From the NCBI RefSeq assembly GCF_020103725.1, contig NZ_JAHXBG010000008.1:248001-312000 (forward strand): DNA of 64,000 nucleotides, read 5' to 3'. The DNA comes from Hyalangium gracile. Lineage in GTDB: Bacteria > Myxococcota > Myxococcia > Myxococcales > Myxococcaceae. Shown piece by piece: positions 44,659 to 54,400 of the stretch. Position 1 is the first letter of the stretch. Each line of letters begins with the position of its first letter. The position numbers were made by a program, and so were the translations under genes. The notes under the pieces were generated by a model. That model searched no databases. It was not told the origin of the DNA and saw only the letters and a list, made by a program, of their open reading frames with translations.

Positions 44659-45132
44659 ATGACGCGCCCCTTACCCCAACTGCTTGAGGAAGTTTCACGC
44701 GAACACTTCCCCTATCCGCCCGCTACTGCTGCCGAGATCGCGGCGTTCGAGCAGCGCGCGGGCTGGCAACTGGATCCCGATCTCCGGGCCTTCTATCTGC
44801 ACTGCAACGGCGCGGAGTTGATCAAGCGGGGGCCGGATTGCCCATATCGGATCCTTCCGTTGTCGAAGATCGTCCGGGCGCGCGTGGCAATCTTCGGGAG
44901 GGATGAGGACAAGCACGGCCCCCCATCCGTGTATGCGATCTGTAACGTTCAAGATGGCGACTACGTGGTGATCGACGTGAGCCAACAGGTGGATGGCCGC
45001 TATCCCGTTTCCGACGCATGGCACGAGGCATGGCCGGATCCGTCCTACTGCGAGAAGATCGAAGATTCGTTCGCGGCGTTTCTGGATGCGGCCTTGCTCA
45101 CCCGTCGTCCCTCCTACTGGCTTAAGCGGTGA
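44659..45132 (+). CDS. SMI1/KNR4 (SUKH) family immunity protein
   Basis: A 157-residue protein with the SUKH fold pattern: ATAAEIAAFEQRAGWQLDPD, then LRAFYLHCNGAELI, YRILPLSKI, GDYVVIDVSQQ and a final FAAFLDAAL helix. SUKH proteins are the commonest immunity partners of bacterial polymorphic toxins, usually binding the toxin's nuclease domain. It starts 2 bp after the toxin stop (an alternative GTG at 44653 overlaps that stop by 4 bp), so toxin and immunity are co-translated. Its 3' end runs into the right copy of the island repeat. Confidence 0.85.
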   Translation: MTRPLPQLLEEVSREHFPYPPATAAEIAAFEQRAGWQLDPDLRAFYLHCNGAELIKRGPDCPYRILPLSKIVRARVAIFGRDEDKHGPPSVYAICNVQDGDYVVIDVSQQVDGRYPVSDAWHEAWPDPSYCEKIEDSFAAFLDAALLTRRPSYWLKR

Positions 45133-45240
45133 GCGCTGGGGCTCGCGGTGCTGGGGCCTCATGGCAAGCGCTGGGCTTCGTGGTGAGCGTCCAGGCAAGC
45201 TGGGCGCTCACCACATCAACGCGGGCCTCGTGGTGCGCGC
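45127..45240 (+). repeat. Island repeat, right copies
   Basis: CGGTGAGCGCTGGGG at 45127 overlaps the stop codon of the immunity gene. Degenerate units follow, including CTGGGGCCTCATGGCAAGCG, CTTCGTGGTGAGCGTCCA (then GGCAAGC) and GGGCCTCGTGGTGCGCG. They match the left copies at 43843-43931. Confidence 0.65.
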
Positions 45241-45269
45241 TACGGGCCTCCTAAGAGCGTTCTTGGCCC

Positions 45270-45336
45270 CGATGACTTAGAGGTTTCGCACCGCCCGGCG
45301 CGGGTTCGATTTCCGCCGCCTCGCGCTTCAATCGTT
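45270..45336 (+). other. tRNA/tmRNA 3'-end-like fragment, possible attachment site
   Basis: GCGGG-TTCGATT-TCCGC forms a perfect T-arm (5-bp stem, 7-nt TTCGATT loop), followed by CGCCTC as in the 3' acceptor end of tRNAs and tmRNA. The upstream GGTTTCGCACC is also tmRNA-like. There is no complete cloverleaf and no encoded CCA end (CGCCTCGCG instead of CGCCTCCACCA). Together with the integrase remnant it suggests an att site at the right edge of the island. Confidence 0.4.
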
Positions 45337-45421
45337 GGGACGCGCGTGCTTGCGTCCACCCCAATAGCGCTGATTCGCAGACATGACGCTCCTGGCGTGT
45401 GCCTGTCGCTCGACGGATCTG

Positions 45422-45595
45422 TCACTTCTTGGGAGGGTTGTTTCCTCGGCCACCGCCCGATGGATTCCCCGTGGTGCTCGGGCCGTTGGGGGGCCTGGGG
45501 GCACTGCTCCCCGCGCCCTTGCTTCCTCCGCCTCCCCCGCTCTTGCCGCCGCTGCTACCACCTCCCGTGCCACCGCCACTGCTACCTTTGCTCAT
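45422..45595 (-). CDS. Small Gly/Ser/Lys-rich protein
   Basis: A 57-residue peptide (MSKGSSGGGTGGGSSGGKSG..., ending NNPPKK) with no hydrophobic core, so it should be disordered. AAGGAGG sits 5 bp before the ATG, which is stronger evidence than the composition. The frame is open further upstream, but the ribosome site fixes this start. Function is unknown. Confidence 0.55.
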   Translation of the reverse strand: MSKGSSGGGTGGGSSGGKSGGGGGSKGAGSSAPRPPNGPSTTGNPSGGGRGNNPPKK

Positions 45596-45831
45596 GGCTG
45601 CCTCCTTGAGTTGGTTGCTGCTGAGCCAGCCTGATGGAGCCGCTCCGGATAGGCAATGCACTCGAGTGCTGGCTCCACCACCGAGTGTATGGAGTCAGAC
45701 GGTGACGCCTCGGTCATTGCCTCCGGAGCCGCGTGAGCGACGGCCTTCAATCGATGGAAAGCCCTCCCTTCGCCGACTTATGGTGCGGCTCGATTGCTGC
45801 GCGGGCAGGGCGCCCCCGCCCGGAGAGCACG

Positions 45832-46485
45832 ATGACCATCACCATCACCGCTTTCAAGGAGTCTCCCGACGAGGGACAGGGACAGGCGCGCGACATGCGG
45901 GTGCGCTGGGCGCTGGAGGAAGTGGGCCAGCCCTACGACGTTCGTCTCGTCACTTTTCAGGAGATGAAGGAAGCCCCGCATCTCAGACGCCACCCCTTCG
46001 GTCAGATCCCGACCTATGAGGAGGGCGACCTCGTCCTCTCCGAATCCGGGGCGATCATCTTCCACCTCGCCCAGCGCCATGCCGGCCTGTTGCCGGACGA
46101 CGCCAACGCCCGGGCGCGCGCGATCACCTGGATGTTCGCCGCGCTCAGCACGGTGGAGCCGCCGATCGTCGAGCTCGAAGCCGCCACGCTCATCGAGCGC
46201 GACAAGCCCTGGTACGCCGACCGCCTCCCGATGCTCAAGGAGCGCATCCGCAATCGGCTGGACGCGCTCTCCGCTCGCCTGGGCGACGCCGAGTGGCTCG
46301 ACGGGGCCTTCAGCGCCGGCGACCTGCTGATGGTGACGGTGCTGCGCCGGCTGGAGGGCGAAGGGATCCTCGAGGACTATCCGAGCCTCTTCGCCTACGT
46401 CGAACGGGGCAAGGCGCGGCCCGCGTACAAGCGGGCCTTCGCCGCCCAGCTGGCCGTCTTCACCGGCGCCGCGACCACCCGGTGA
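45832..46485 (+). CDS. Glutathione S-transferase family protein
   Basis: A 217-residue GST. The N-terminal thioredoxin-like domain (MTITITAFKESPD..., RVRWALEEVGQPYDVR, HPFGQIPTYEEGDLVLSESG with the cis-Pro and Ser that bind glutathione) is followed by the all-helical C-terminal domain (SAGDLLMVTVLRRLEG contains the conserved N-capping Asp). It probably conjugates glutathione to electrophiles or acts as a thiol-linked scavenger. CGGAGAGCAC precedes the ATG. It stands alone. Confidence 0.9.
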   Translation: MTITITAFKESPDEGQGQARDMRVRWALEEVGQPYDVRLVTFQEMKEAPHLRRHPFGQIPTYEEGDLVLSESGAIIFHLAQRHAGLLPDDANARARAITWMFAALSTVEPPIVELEAATLIERDKPWYADRLPMLKERIRNRLDALSARLGDAEWLDGAFSAGDLLMVTVLRRLEGEGILEDYPSLFAYVERGKARPAYKRAFAAQLAVFTGAATTR

Positions 46486-46497
46486 AGGAGTCGGGGT

Positions 46498-46845
46498 TCA
46501 ACCGCCGCCAGTCATGGCGAAGCGCAGGGTGAGCGGCTCGCAGCCGCGTTCAGGCGCGGAGTCCGGCGGCGGTGCCCAGGCCCCCAGGGAGTGGTAGAGC
46601 ACCCCCTCCCTCCGCTCCAGGTACAGGATGATGTTCAGCGGCCAGCCCGTGTTCTGGAAGATGTGTCGATCCGGGTGACGATCGGCGGAGGTCACCACCC
46701 CTGCTATTTCGTCGAAGTGCTGGAGCTGGGCGACTGCATCGTGGAGCTCGATTGAGCCGCGCCCCTCATCGGACGCGCTCTCCAGGTCCGACGCTCGAGT
46801 CAGGGGCCCGCCCCCCCAGTCCTCGGGGAGCGGGCCGTGGCCCAC
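46498..46845 (-). CDS. Possible small protein, unknown
   Basis: About 115 residues, not recognised. The central part (DIAVAQLQHFDEI-like, HIFQNTGWPLNIILYLERRE, YHSLGAWAPPP) reads like real protein with a beta-rich core, but the ends are rich in Gly/Pro and the GTG start has no clear ribosome site. It may be a fragment of a larger gene. It lies 18 bp downstream of the DUF642 gene on the same strand. Confidence 0.35.
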   Translation of the reverse strand: MGHGPLPEDWGGGPLTRASDLESASDEGRGSIELHDAVAQLQHFDEIAGVVTSADRHPDRHIFQNTGWPLNIILYLERREGVLYHSLGAWAPPPDSAPERGCEPLTLRFAMTGGG

Positions 46846-46863
46846 GCGTGGGCCTGTCAGCGA

Positions 46864-47448
46864 TCAGGGACCCGTCACCGTGACGTCATCGATGGCGATG
46901 CCACAACCCCCGCTCGAGGTGCTCTCGAACTTGATGAGCGAGCTGGTGCTCGTGGCGTTGAACACGTAGGTCCTGTAGGTCCACCCTGGGAGGCTGTTCG
47001 AAATACTCGCCGAGGAGGGGCCGTAGGTGACCGTGCCGTAGCGCCACTGGCTCCCACAGTTCGGGCCGTTGGCGATGGCGAACCTCAACGTGTACCCAGC
47101 CCCCACCACGGTGGGGACCAGCTGCGAGACGTTGCCGGGGCCATACGAGCTATTGAGATCGACGGACTTGGTGCCCTGGGCCGCCGTCTTGTAGCTGCTG
47201 TTCATGACCTTGACGCCCCCCGCACCGCCAATGGTCCAGTTCGTCAGCGCGGTGCTGCCGGGGCTGAGGTCTTGGTAGTTATAGGAGCCAGAAGGAGCGG
47301 CCTCGAAGCTGTTGTTGGTGACGACCTGCAGGCCCTGCTCCAAGGTCTCCAGCCCGGGTCCCGTGGCCTCGCTCGCGTCCATGGGGCCGCAGCCCGTCAG
47401 GGCCATGCCCACGCCCAGTGCTGCCGCCTTGCCAATGATTCGATTCAC
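46864..47448 (-). CDS. DUF642-like lipoprotein
   Basis: A 194-residue lipoprotein (MNRIIGKAAALGVGMALTGC, with the GTG start read as Met). The mature part is one beta-sandwich with DUF642 hallmarks: VTNNSFEAAPSG, NWTIGGAGGVKVM, GTKSVDLNSSYGPGNVSQLV, YTLRFAIANGPNCG and a closing ...GIAIDDVTVTGP. Such domains resemble carbohydrate-binding modules and occur on secreted proteins of bacteria and plants. GTG 47448 is chosen because it gives a clean lipoprotein signal; the longer frame adds non-conserved sequence. Confidence 0.75.
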   Translation of the reverse strand: MNRIIGKAAALGVGMALTGCGPMDASEATGPGLETLEQGLQVVTNNSFEAAPSGSYNYQDLSPGSTALTNWTIGGAGGVKVMNSSYKTAAQGTKSVDLNSSYGPGNVSQLVPTVVGAGYTLRFAIANGPNCGSQWRYGTVTYGPSSASISNSLPGWTYRTYVFNATSTSSLIKFESTSSGGCGIAIDDVTVTGP

Positions 47449-47603
47449 CTGGTGTGTCCTTTGTTGGGGTTGACGTTCAGTCCGACCGGCTTCACGGAGC
47501 TTCATAGAGACCGAGCGGAAGACACCTTGAACCGTCGAAAGGACGGAATGCATTGGGGGGGCTGGCGAGCTCGATCGCTCAGCAAGCGAGGAGGCTCCAC
47601 GGC

Positions 47604-49067
47604 TCAGCACGCCTCGCGTGACGGTGCGCTCCAGCGCTTGCCGAGCGCCCGCACGGCGAGCCGATAGGCCGCATCATTCTCCACGCGTCGCTCTCCTACC
47701 GAGGGCTGGACGAAGCAATGCGGCATCGCGCCGTGGTGCGGCGGTTGTTCGGGCCAGACGAACTGGAAGGCGAGCAGCGGAATGCCGAGCTCCATCCCCG
47801 AGTGAGGCAGCGTCAGCTCCCATTTATAGCCGCTGGTGTTGCCGCCATGCGTGCCGCCCACTTCCTCGCCGACGAACAGCCCGCGATCCGTCGCGCGCAG
47901 CATCGAGGCGAGCTCGGCCCCGCCCGAGAAGGTTGCGCCGCCCGCGAGCACCACGAGCCGACCCTTGAACACCGGGCGCGCGCGCTCCCAGTGCGTCATC
48001 AGTCCCTCGGGCGGCGCATTGATGCGGTACAGGTCTCCCCCTGCTCCGGCGCGCACCGTCGCGAGCTCGTCAGCATCATAGATCTCATGCTCGAACACCT
48101 TGCCTGACAGGCTGGTGACGCGGAGCGCGTTCGAGCGCGAGCGGACCGACGCGTATTTCCGCAGCGGCTCCTCGACCAGGTACGAGAACAGGATGCTCTC
48201 ATTCGGCTCGGACCCGCCGCCGTTGTCGCGCAGGTCGAGGATCAGGTTCCGGGTGCCGCGCGCATCGAGCGCGTCGAAGATCGACTGGATCGTCGCGCGG
48301 AAATCGGCGCCCGCCGCGCGGTAGCGCCGGTTGCTGAAGGTCGGCACGTACAGATAGGCGGTGTCGCCATCAATCCAGTGCAGCGTGGCAACCGGCGACG
48401 GGTCGTCGGGCGGAGGCGGACGCGCGGCGACCGGCACTGGCGAGAGCCGGCGACGAACGACCTTTCCGTCGGGCAGGAGAAGGCGGACATCGAATCCAGC
48501 CTCATTGCCCCGCATCCACCAGCGGACCACCGCATAGCCGCGCCCTTCGCGGTCCCGCATCACGCCCGTCCGGTTGGCGCCGTCATGGGCGCTCACGCGG
48601 ACCATCTCGGCCAGCATCACCTCGTGTGTTTCGCCGTTGACCGAGAGCAGGCGCGCGCCCGCCGGGACATCCGCGGCATCGCCATGGCCCGTGGTGACGA
48701 ACGCGCCGTCATCGCGCCACAACAGATCGAGCGGGAAGAGCTGTGCCGTCTCGCGATAGCGACAGTTCATCCCGTCGCTGCGCGCGACCGACAAATGGCC
48801 CTCGCCAATCCCCGCCAGCAGTGGGCGCAGTGCCCGGAACAACGCTTCCTCGGATCGCACCTGAGGCAGGAGCGCGCGTGCCTCGGCCTTGCGTCGCGCC
48901 CAGTCCCGCCGGCTCTGCCGCCAATAGAGGGCCGGCATCGCGGTCTCGACGGCGGAGATGGCGAGCTCCAGCTCCTCGCGTGCCTGGGCAGGCGTCAACT
49001 GGCCGGTCGGGCATGCGAAGGCGAAGGAACTGGAGAACAGGGCCACTGCGACAAGCGAATGCAACAT
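47604..49067 (-). CDS. Secreted S41-family peptidase
   Basis: A 487-residue protein with a signal peptide (MLHSLVAVALFSSSFAFAC, cut near FA-C). The S41 (tail-specific/C-terminal processing) domain is recognised by NLILDLRDNGGGSEPNES and the nucleophile region VVLAGGATFSGGAELA (Ser), with VGEEVGGTHGG after it. No typical PDZ domain is apparent. It probably cleaves extracytoplasmic proteins. ATG 49067 is chosen over the GTG at 49085, with little to separate them. Codon choice and wording look less myxobacterial than the neighbours, which may hint at transfer. Confidence 0.8.
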   Translation of the reverse strand: MLHSLVAVALFSSSFAFACPTGQLTPAQAREELELAISAVETAMPALYWRQSRRDWARRKAEARALLPQVRSEEALFRALRPLLAGIGEGHLSVARSDGMNCRYRETAQLFPLDLLWRDDGAFVTTGHGDAADVPAGARLLSVNGETHEVMLAEMVRVSAHDGANRTGVMRDREGRGYAVVRWWMRGNEAGFDVRLLLPDGKVVRRRLSPVPVAARPPPPDDPSPVATLHWIDGDTAYLYVPTFSNRRYRAAGADFRATIQSIFDALDARGTRNLILDLRDNGGGSEPNESILFSYLVEEPLRKYASVRSRSNALRVTSLSGKVFEHEIYDADELATVRAGAGGDLYRINAPPEGLMTHWERARPVFKGRLVVLAGGATFSGGAELASMLRATDRGLFVGEEVGGTHGGNTSGYKWELTLPHSGMELGIPLLAFQFVWPEQPPHHGAMPHCFVQPSVGERRVENDAAYRLAVRALGKRWSAPSREAC

Positions 49068-49169
49068 GGCGCCGGTGATATGCACCTGTGCCTCACAGGT
49101 AGGTGGATGAGTCAGGCGGTAGGTGCCCCATCAGACCGCCGATCCGTTGTTGCCATTCCAATACGCATG

Positions 49170-51473
49170 TCAGCTAGCGCCGAGCACCGTTGCGAGTGTT
49201 CGCAGCTCCGGGCGCAGCTGCTGCTCCGCCGCGCTGCCGGCGACGACCACGGGCAGCATGGCGCCCTCGAGCGAGGCCTCCGCCGCCAGCCTCACCGCGA
49301 TGGGCGCCATCACCTTCGCCTCGATGAGGCGCTTGAGCGGGCGGGCTCCCAGCTTCGGATCGTACCCGTTGCTCGCCAGCCAGGCCCGCGCCTCCGGATC
49401 CACCACCAGCCTCAGCCGGCGCCGCAAGAGCCCCGCTCGCGAGGCCGCCTTGTCCAGCTCCAGGTCCACGATGCGCAGCACGTCCTGCTCCGATAGGCGG
49501 CGGAACGGAATCACGTGGTCGATTCGGTTGAAGAGCTCCGGCCGGAACGCTTGCCGCACCGCGCGCAGGAAGTCTCCTCCGGCTCGCTCGGCGCCGTAGC
49601 CCACGGGCTCGGACTGCTCCACGCCGAGGTTGCTCGTCATGCAGATGACCGTCATCCGGAAGTCCACCAGCCGCCCCAGGCTGTCGGTGAGCCGGCCCTC
49701 TCCCAGGATGCCCAGCAGCAGATCGAAGATCTCCGGGTGCGCCTTCTCCAGCTCGTCGAAGAGGACGAGCGACATCGGCTGCTGCCGCACGCGCTCGGCG
49801 AGGCTGGTGACGCCGGGGCCCACCTCCATCAGCCGCTGCGCCGAGCCCGGCAGCATGTACTCGGACATGTCCAGCCGGATCATCCGGTCCTCGTGGCCGA
49901 AGAGCGTGCGCGCCAGCTGCTTGGACAGCTCTGTCTTGCCCACGCCCGTGGGGCCCACGAAGAGCAGCGTGCCCACCGGCTTGTCCGGATCGTTGAGCCC
50001 CGCCTTGAACCGCGAGAGCACCCCCGCCGCCTGCGCGCATGCCTTCTCCTGCCCGATGACTCCCTGCGAGAGCTGACCGGCCAGCGTCCCTTGCTCGGCG
50101 GGGATCTCGTCGCTGATGAGCTGCAAGGGCAGCCCCGTGTAACGCGCGTAGGCCTCCGAGGCGTCGCGCGGGTAGAGCGTCGTCGCCTTGCCGCGCTCCG
50201 CCTGCTGGTCCAGCCAGTCCAGGAAGCGGAAGGCCTTGCCTGGGAACTGGGTGTCGCGCTGGAACATCTCCAGGTGCCCCACGAGCTGCCGCAGCCCCAT
50301 GGGGTGGATGCTCACTCGGCTTCTCCGCGTCTCCTGATAGCGCCGCATCAGCTCCGGCATCTGCGAGGCCGCCGGCTCCTCGACGCGGACGATTCGGAAG
50401 GGGCGCAGCGCCTCCGGGAAGCGCCGCTGGCAGCGCTCGAACTCCGCCTCCGTGCACTCGGCGATGAGGGAGATCTCCTCGCTGGCCGCCGCTGGGATGA
50501 GCAGATCTCCAATCGATGAGCCATCCGGCTGCGGCGCCAGCAGCGAGGTGAGCCGATCCACGTAGAGGTAGTGGTTCTCGAACGAGAGCGCGTCGATGAT
50601 CTTCAAGCAGCGCTCCTGCCACATGCCCAGGTACACCATGCCGGCCACGATGCGCTCGGCGCTGGTGCGCCAGATCTTCGGGAAGTCGCGACTCTTCTCC
50701 TCCCGCCGCCGCTCCGCGAGCCAGCGCGCCAGCTTCAGCACCGTGCTCGTCTTGCCCACCCCCGGGCCTCCCACCAGCAGGATGGACCGGGGCGGCTGCC
50801 GCAGCGCGTAGATGCGCCAGTCATCGAGCTGATCCCCGTCGTAGACGAGCGACGGTGCCCGGGGGCCCAGCGCTCGCGAGGTCAGCTCCTCGCCGATCTG
50901 CGTGAGCACCGCCGGAGGGGGCTCCTCGTCCGTCCCGCTGCGGAGCGCCTGCTCCAGCCCGCCCGGGTCCCAGCTCTGCACGTACTCCTCGCCCTCGTGG
51001 CGGAAGTCATAGAGGCCCTTCGGTTGCTCTCCCAGCAGCGCGGTGGCGAGCGCGTGCTGCAGCACCTCCCGCGCGATGGACAGCTCCTCCAGCACGAAGG
51101 ACCAGCCGAAGCGCGGCACCAGCACCCGGTACGCTCCGCTCTCCAGCTTGCCGTACACGTACGTCAGCTTGAGCGGGATGAGCGCCTTGCCGATGACCGG
51201 CCGCTTCTGGTGCACCGTCTGCGGGTGGACCTCCACCGTGAGCGTCCGGGCCTGCAGGGCCTCCTCCCACAGGAACCGGCCGAGCGCCGCCGAGTCCTCG
51301 AGCATCATGTGCCGCACCCGCGTCTCCAGCTGGGCGTACACCTCCGCCTCGCTGGTGCCGTAGGCGGCCGGGGCGGGCGCGTCGAAGAAGCTGCTCCAGG
51401 CCGGCAGCAGCCGCCCCGTGAGGCGGCCGTCGTGGTGCGTGGTGAAGTAGACGCGAAGGCTCTTGTCGGTCAT
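49170..51473 (-). CDS. ClpB-derived AAA+ protein, short form (third gene of operon)
   Basis: A 767-residue protein with an about 200-residue N-terminal part of its own, then two AAA+ domains. D1 has Walker A GGPGVGKT (about residue 235) and the AGMVYLGMWQERCLK segment equivalent to the ClpB D1 pore-loop region, but Walker B is altered (YLYVDRLTSLL). D2 is intact in its nucleotide site: GPTGVGKTE (about 507), FDELEKAHP (about 569), MTSNLG and FRPELFNRID. The canonical D2 pore loop GYVG is replaced (EVGPGVTS). There is no Clp N-domain, no ClpB middle coiled coil and no ClpP-docking loop that I can see. It starts 4 bp after the preceding gene. Confidence 0.85.
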   Translation of the reverse strand: MTDKSLRVYFTTHHDGRLTGRLLPAWSSFFDAPAPAAYGTSEAEVYAQLETRVRHMMLEDSAALGRFLWEEALQARTLTVEVHPQTVHQKRPVIGKALIPLKLTYVYGKLESGAYRVLVPRFGWSFVLEELSIAREVLQHALATALLGEQPKGLYDFRHEGEEYVQSWDPGGLEQALRSGTDEEPPPAVLTQIGEELTSRALGPRAPSLVYDGDQLDDWRIYALRQPPRSILLVGGPGVGKTSTVLKLARWLAERRREEKSRDFPKIWRTSAERIVAGMVYLGMWQERCLKIIDALSFENHYLYVDRLTSLLAPQPDGSSIGDLLIPAAASEEISLIAECTEAEFERCQRRFPEALRPFRIVRVEEPAASQMPELMRRYQETRRSRVSIHPMGLRQLVGHLEMFQRDTQFPGKAFRFLDWLDQQAERGKATTLYPRDASEAYARYTGLPLQLISDEIPAEQGTLAGQLSQGVIGQEKACAQAAGVLSRFKAGLNDPDKPVGTLLFVGPTGVGKTELSKQLARTLFGHEDRMIRLDMSEYMLPGSAQRLMEVGPGVTSLAERVRQQPMSLVLFDELEKAHPEIFDLLLGILGEGRLTDSLGRLVDFRMTVICMTSNLGVEQSEPVGYGAERAGGDFLRAVRQAFRPELFNRIDHVIPFRRLSEQDVLRIVDLELDKAASRAGLLRRRLRLVVDPEARAWLASNGYDPKLGARPLKRLIEAKVMAPIAVRLAAEASLEGAMLPVVVAGSAAEQQLRPELRTLATVLGAS

Positions 51474-51477
51474 GGCT

Positions 51478-54400
51478 TCAGCGGCTCCCGTCCTTCGGGT
51501 TCTGGGTCATCCGCACCCGCCAGAGCGCCGGCAGGGCCTCGCCGGGAGTGAACACGCGGTGGGTGCCGCTGTGGGTGAGCAGGTAGTCCTCCAGCTCCAG
51601 GTTCGACACCGTGTTGGGTCGGGTGGGGGGCTCGAACCGGTAGGAGCGCACCACCGGGACGGCCGCCTCGGGGTTCTCCGGCAGTGGGCTGCGCCCCTCC
51701 TGGCGCGCCTTGTGGAACGCCTGGAGCTTCGCGTCGTGCTGGGTGATGAGCTCCAGCGGCGCGGATGCCGCGGCGTCGTGCACGCGCGCCTTGACCACCT
51801 CCGGCAGGCGTCCCGAGGACTGCCAGACGTGCAGCCCGGCCTCGCCCTCGAAGAAGGGCCGCACCCCGGGGCCCACCAGCTTGAGCGCGATGTGCACCGG
51901 CTCCATCGCCGACTGCGCCCACTGCTCCAGCTCCCGAGGCCCGCCCGACATGAGCGCGCCCCCCGGAAAGCGGACGGCGAAGGACTCCACCTCGCCGCGC
52001 GCGCTGGAGTAGGCCTCGAAGAGCCATGAGGCCAGCCACGAGCCGGTGTCTGTCTGCTGCCTCCACTGGCCGAGCGGGAGCAGCTCCAGCGTGATGGAGT
52101 GCTGATCCGAGTGGGACAGAGCCCTCAGGATGCGCCGCAGGAAGTAGACCTCCGCCAGCGCGTCCAGCAGCTGCTCGCGCGAGACGACCCGCACCGGCTC
52201 GAAGGCCCGCCGATCGAAGAGGCGGATGCGCCCCATGATGCCCTTCTCCGCATCCGAGGGGTGGTCCTCGATGCCGAAGCGCTCCACCTCGATCATCTCC
52301 CGCGCCTCCTCCTCGGGCGCTCGCGCGAGCGCCTCCAGCCGCCCCTCGAACTCCTCCAGGTGCAGCCGCATCGCGTCCAGCGTGTAGAGCGACTCGGCGT
52401 GGTCCCTCTCGCCGGCCTGCAGCCTCGCGAGGTGGAAGCGGACCTGCTCGGACAGCGCGCCCAGGTTCTCGCTCCTCCGGATGCGCTGCACCTCCTCGCG
52501 CACCTCCAGCACCTTCTCGCGCAGCTTCGCCACCGGGAGCGACAGCAGGGGCTCGAGCGCGAAGCCCTCCGTCACCGGCTCGCGCGGCACCAGCGCGTCC
52601 GCCTGCACCTCGAAGCGTCCGTCCAGGGTGTAGAGCTGGAACAGCCGCATCAGCGACTGCGGCCCGCGGATGATGGCCTCCGAGAGCACCTGGCCGACCT
52701 TCTCCTCCAGGTAGCGCTTGAGCGGCCGCGCGCCCAGCGTGGCGTCGAAGGACTCCTCCACGATGCGCCGCTTCACCGCGTCATCCGCCGAGACGAAGAT
52801 GTTGCGCGACGTCAGCCCGCGCCGCGCCAGCAGCCGCGCCAGCTCCTTCTCCACCACCTTCTCCCCGGACTCCCGAGACAGCGGCGAGAAGTGGACGATC
52901 TGATCGATGCGGTTGAAGAGCTCCGGCGGGAAGAACTCGCGCACCGCCCGGTCCGAGTCGAGCGCCACCGACTTCGCGTCCTGCTGGCCGATGCCCACCG
53001 CCGCCTTCTGCCGGGCGCCCAGGTTGCTGGTCATCACGATGACCGTGTGCGTGAAGTCCGCCGTCTCTCCCGAGGCGTCGGTGAGCCGGCCCTCGTCGAA
53101 CGTCTGCAAGAGCGGGTTCAGCAGGGCGGGGTGCGCCTTCTCGATTTCGTCCAGCAGCACGAGCGAGAAGGGCTGCTCGCGGATGAGCCGCGTCAGGCGC
53201 CCCTCCGGCTGCCACGCGTCCCCGGTGAGCCGCGCGACGGCGTCCGGCGTCTGGAACTCGGCCATGTCGAGCCGCACCATGCGCGACGCGTCCCCGTACA
53301 GGTAGCTGGCCAGGGCGCGCGCCAGCTCCGTCTTGCCGGTGCCCGTGGGGCCGGTGAACAGGAAGACGCCATAGGGGCGCCGGGGATCCGTGAGCCCGGA
53401 GTGGATGCGCACGATGAGATCGCGCGCCACCCCCACCGCCTCCGGCTGGCCCATCACCTTGCGCGTGAGGGAGGCCTGGACTTCGTCCGGATCCAGCCGC
53501 TTGTTCGGGTGGAGCAGGAAGTCTGGCAGGCCCGTGCGGCGCGAGAGGTGCTCGAAGAGCATGCCGGAGTCCACCTCCCGATCGCTGCCGCCGAAGTCCA
53601 CCGCCAGCTCGCGCAGCAGGTCCAGCGCCTTGCCTGGCAGCGCCGCCCCGGCGAAGAGCGAGCTGGCCTGCTCCAGCAGCGTCGGGAAGAGCGTGGGCTC
53701 CCAGCTCACGGAGTGGCGCTGCTCCAGCTCCCGGGACTCGTGCAGCATCATCCGCAGCGTCTCGTCCGCGCTGGTGGGGCGCACGTGGAGCTGGGTGAAG
53801 AGCGCCGCGAAGGAGGGCGCGTCCGCCTCCAGCCGCTGGAGCTGATCCGGCGTCACCGCGCCCACGAGGGTAATCTCTCCTCGCGCCAGCGGCCCCTGGA
53901 AGAAGAGGGCGAGGTTGGCGTCGCTGTCCCTCGAGCGGCCGATGCGGCCGAAGGCGTGCAGGTCCTCGATGAAGAGGATGCGCCGTCCTCCGCGCGCGTC
54001 CTCCAGGAGCTTCAGGCAGCGCTGCTCCCAGTCGCCGACGTAGCTCATGCCGGCGATGATGCGCTTGCCCGCGAGCGTCCAGCTCTCCGTCACCTTGTCC
54101 AGGTTGCGGTGGCTGCGGAAGTCCTCGGCCTCGAGCTGGTCGGCCACGAAGTGCTTGAAGAGCGTCCGCTTGCCCGCGCCCGGCGGGCCCACCAGCAGCA
54201 CCGGCGTGCGGCGCTCGCCTCCGAGCAGCAGCTGGAGCTGCTCGCGGTACGGGCTGCGCGGCATCCCGATGTCGAGCGTCTCCTCCGCCGCCTGGAGGGT
54301 GAGGTTCGTCCCCAGGTTGTTCAGCACCTGGAGCCCGCCGGACTTGTTCTTCTTCTTGCCGAAGCGATCCTTCAGCTCGAGGTCCTCCCACGGGCCCTTC

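Noticed and set aside
45270-45336. A complete functional tRNA or tmRNA gene
   Set aside because: Only the T-arm and part of the acceptor end can be folded. No D-arm, anticodon arm or CCA end was found, so it is listed only as a fragment.
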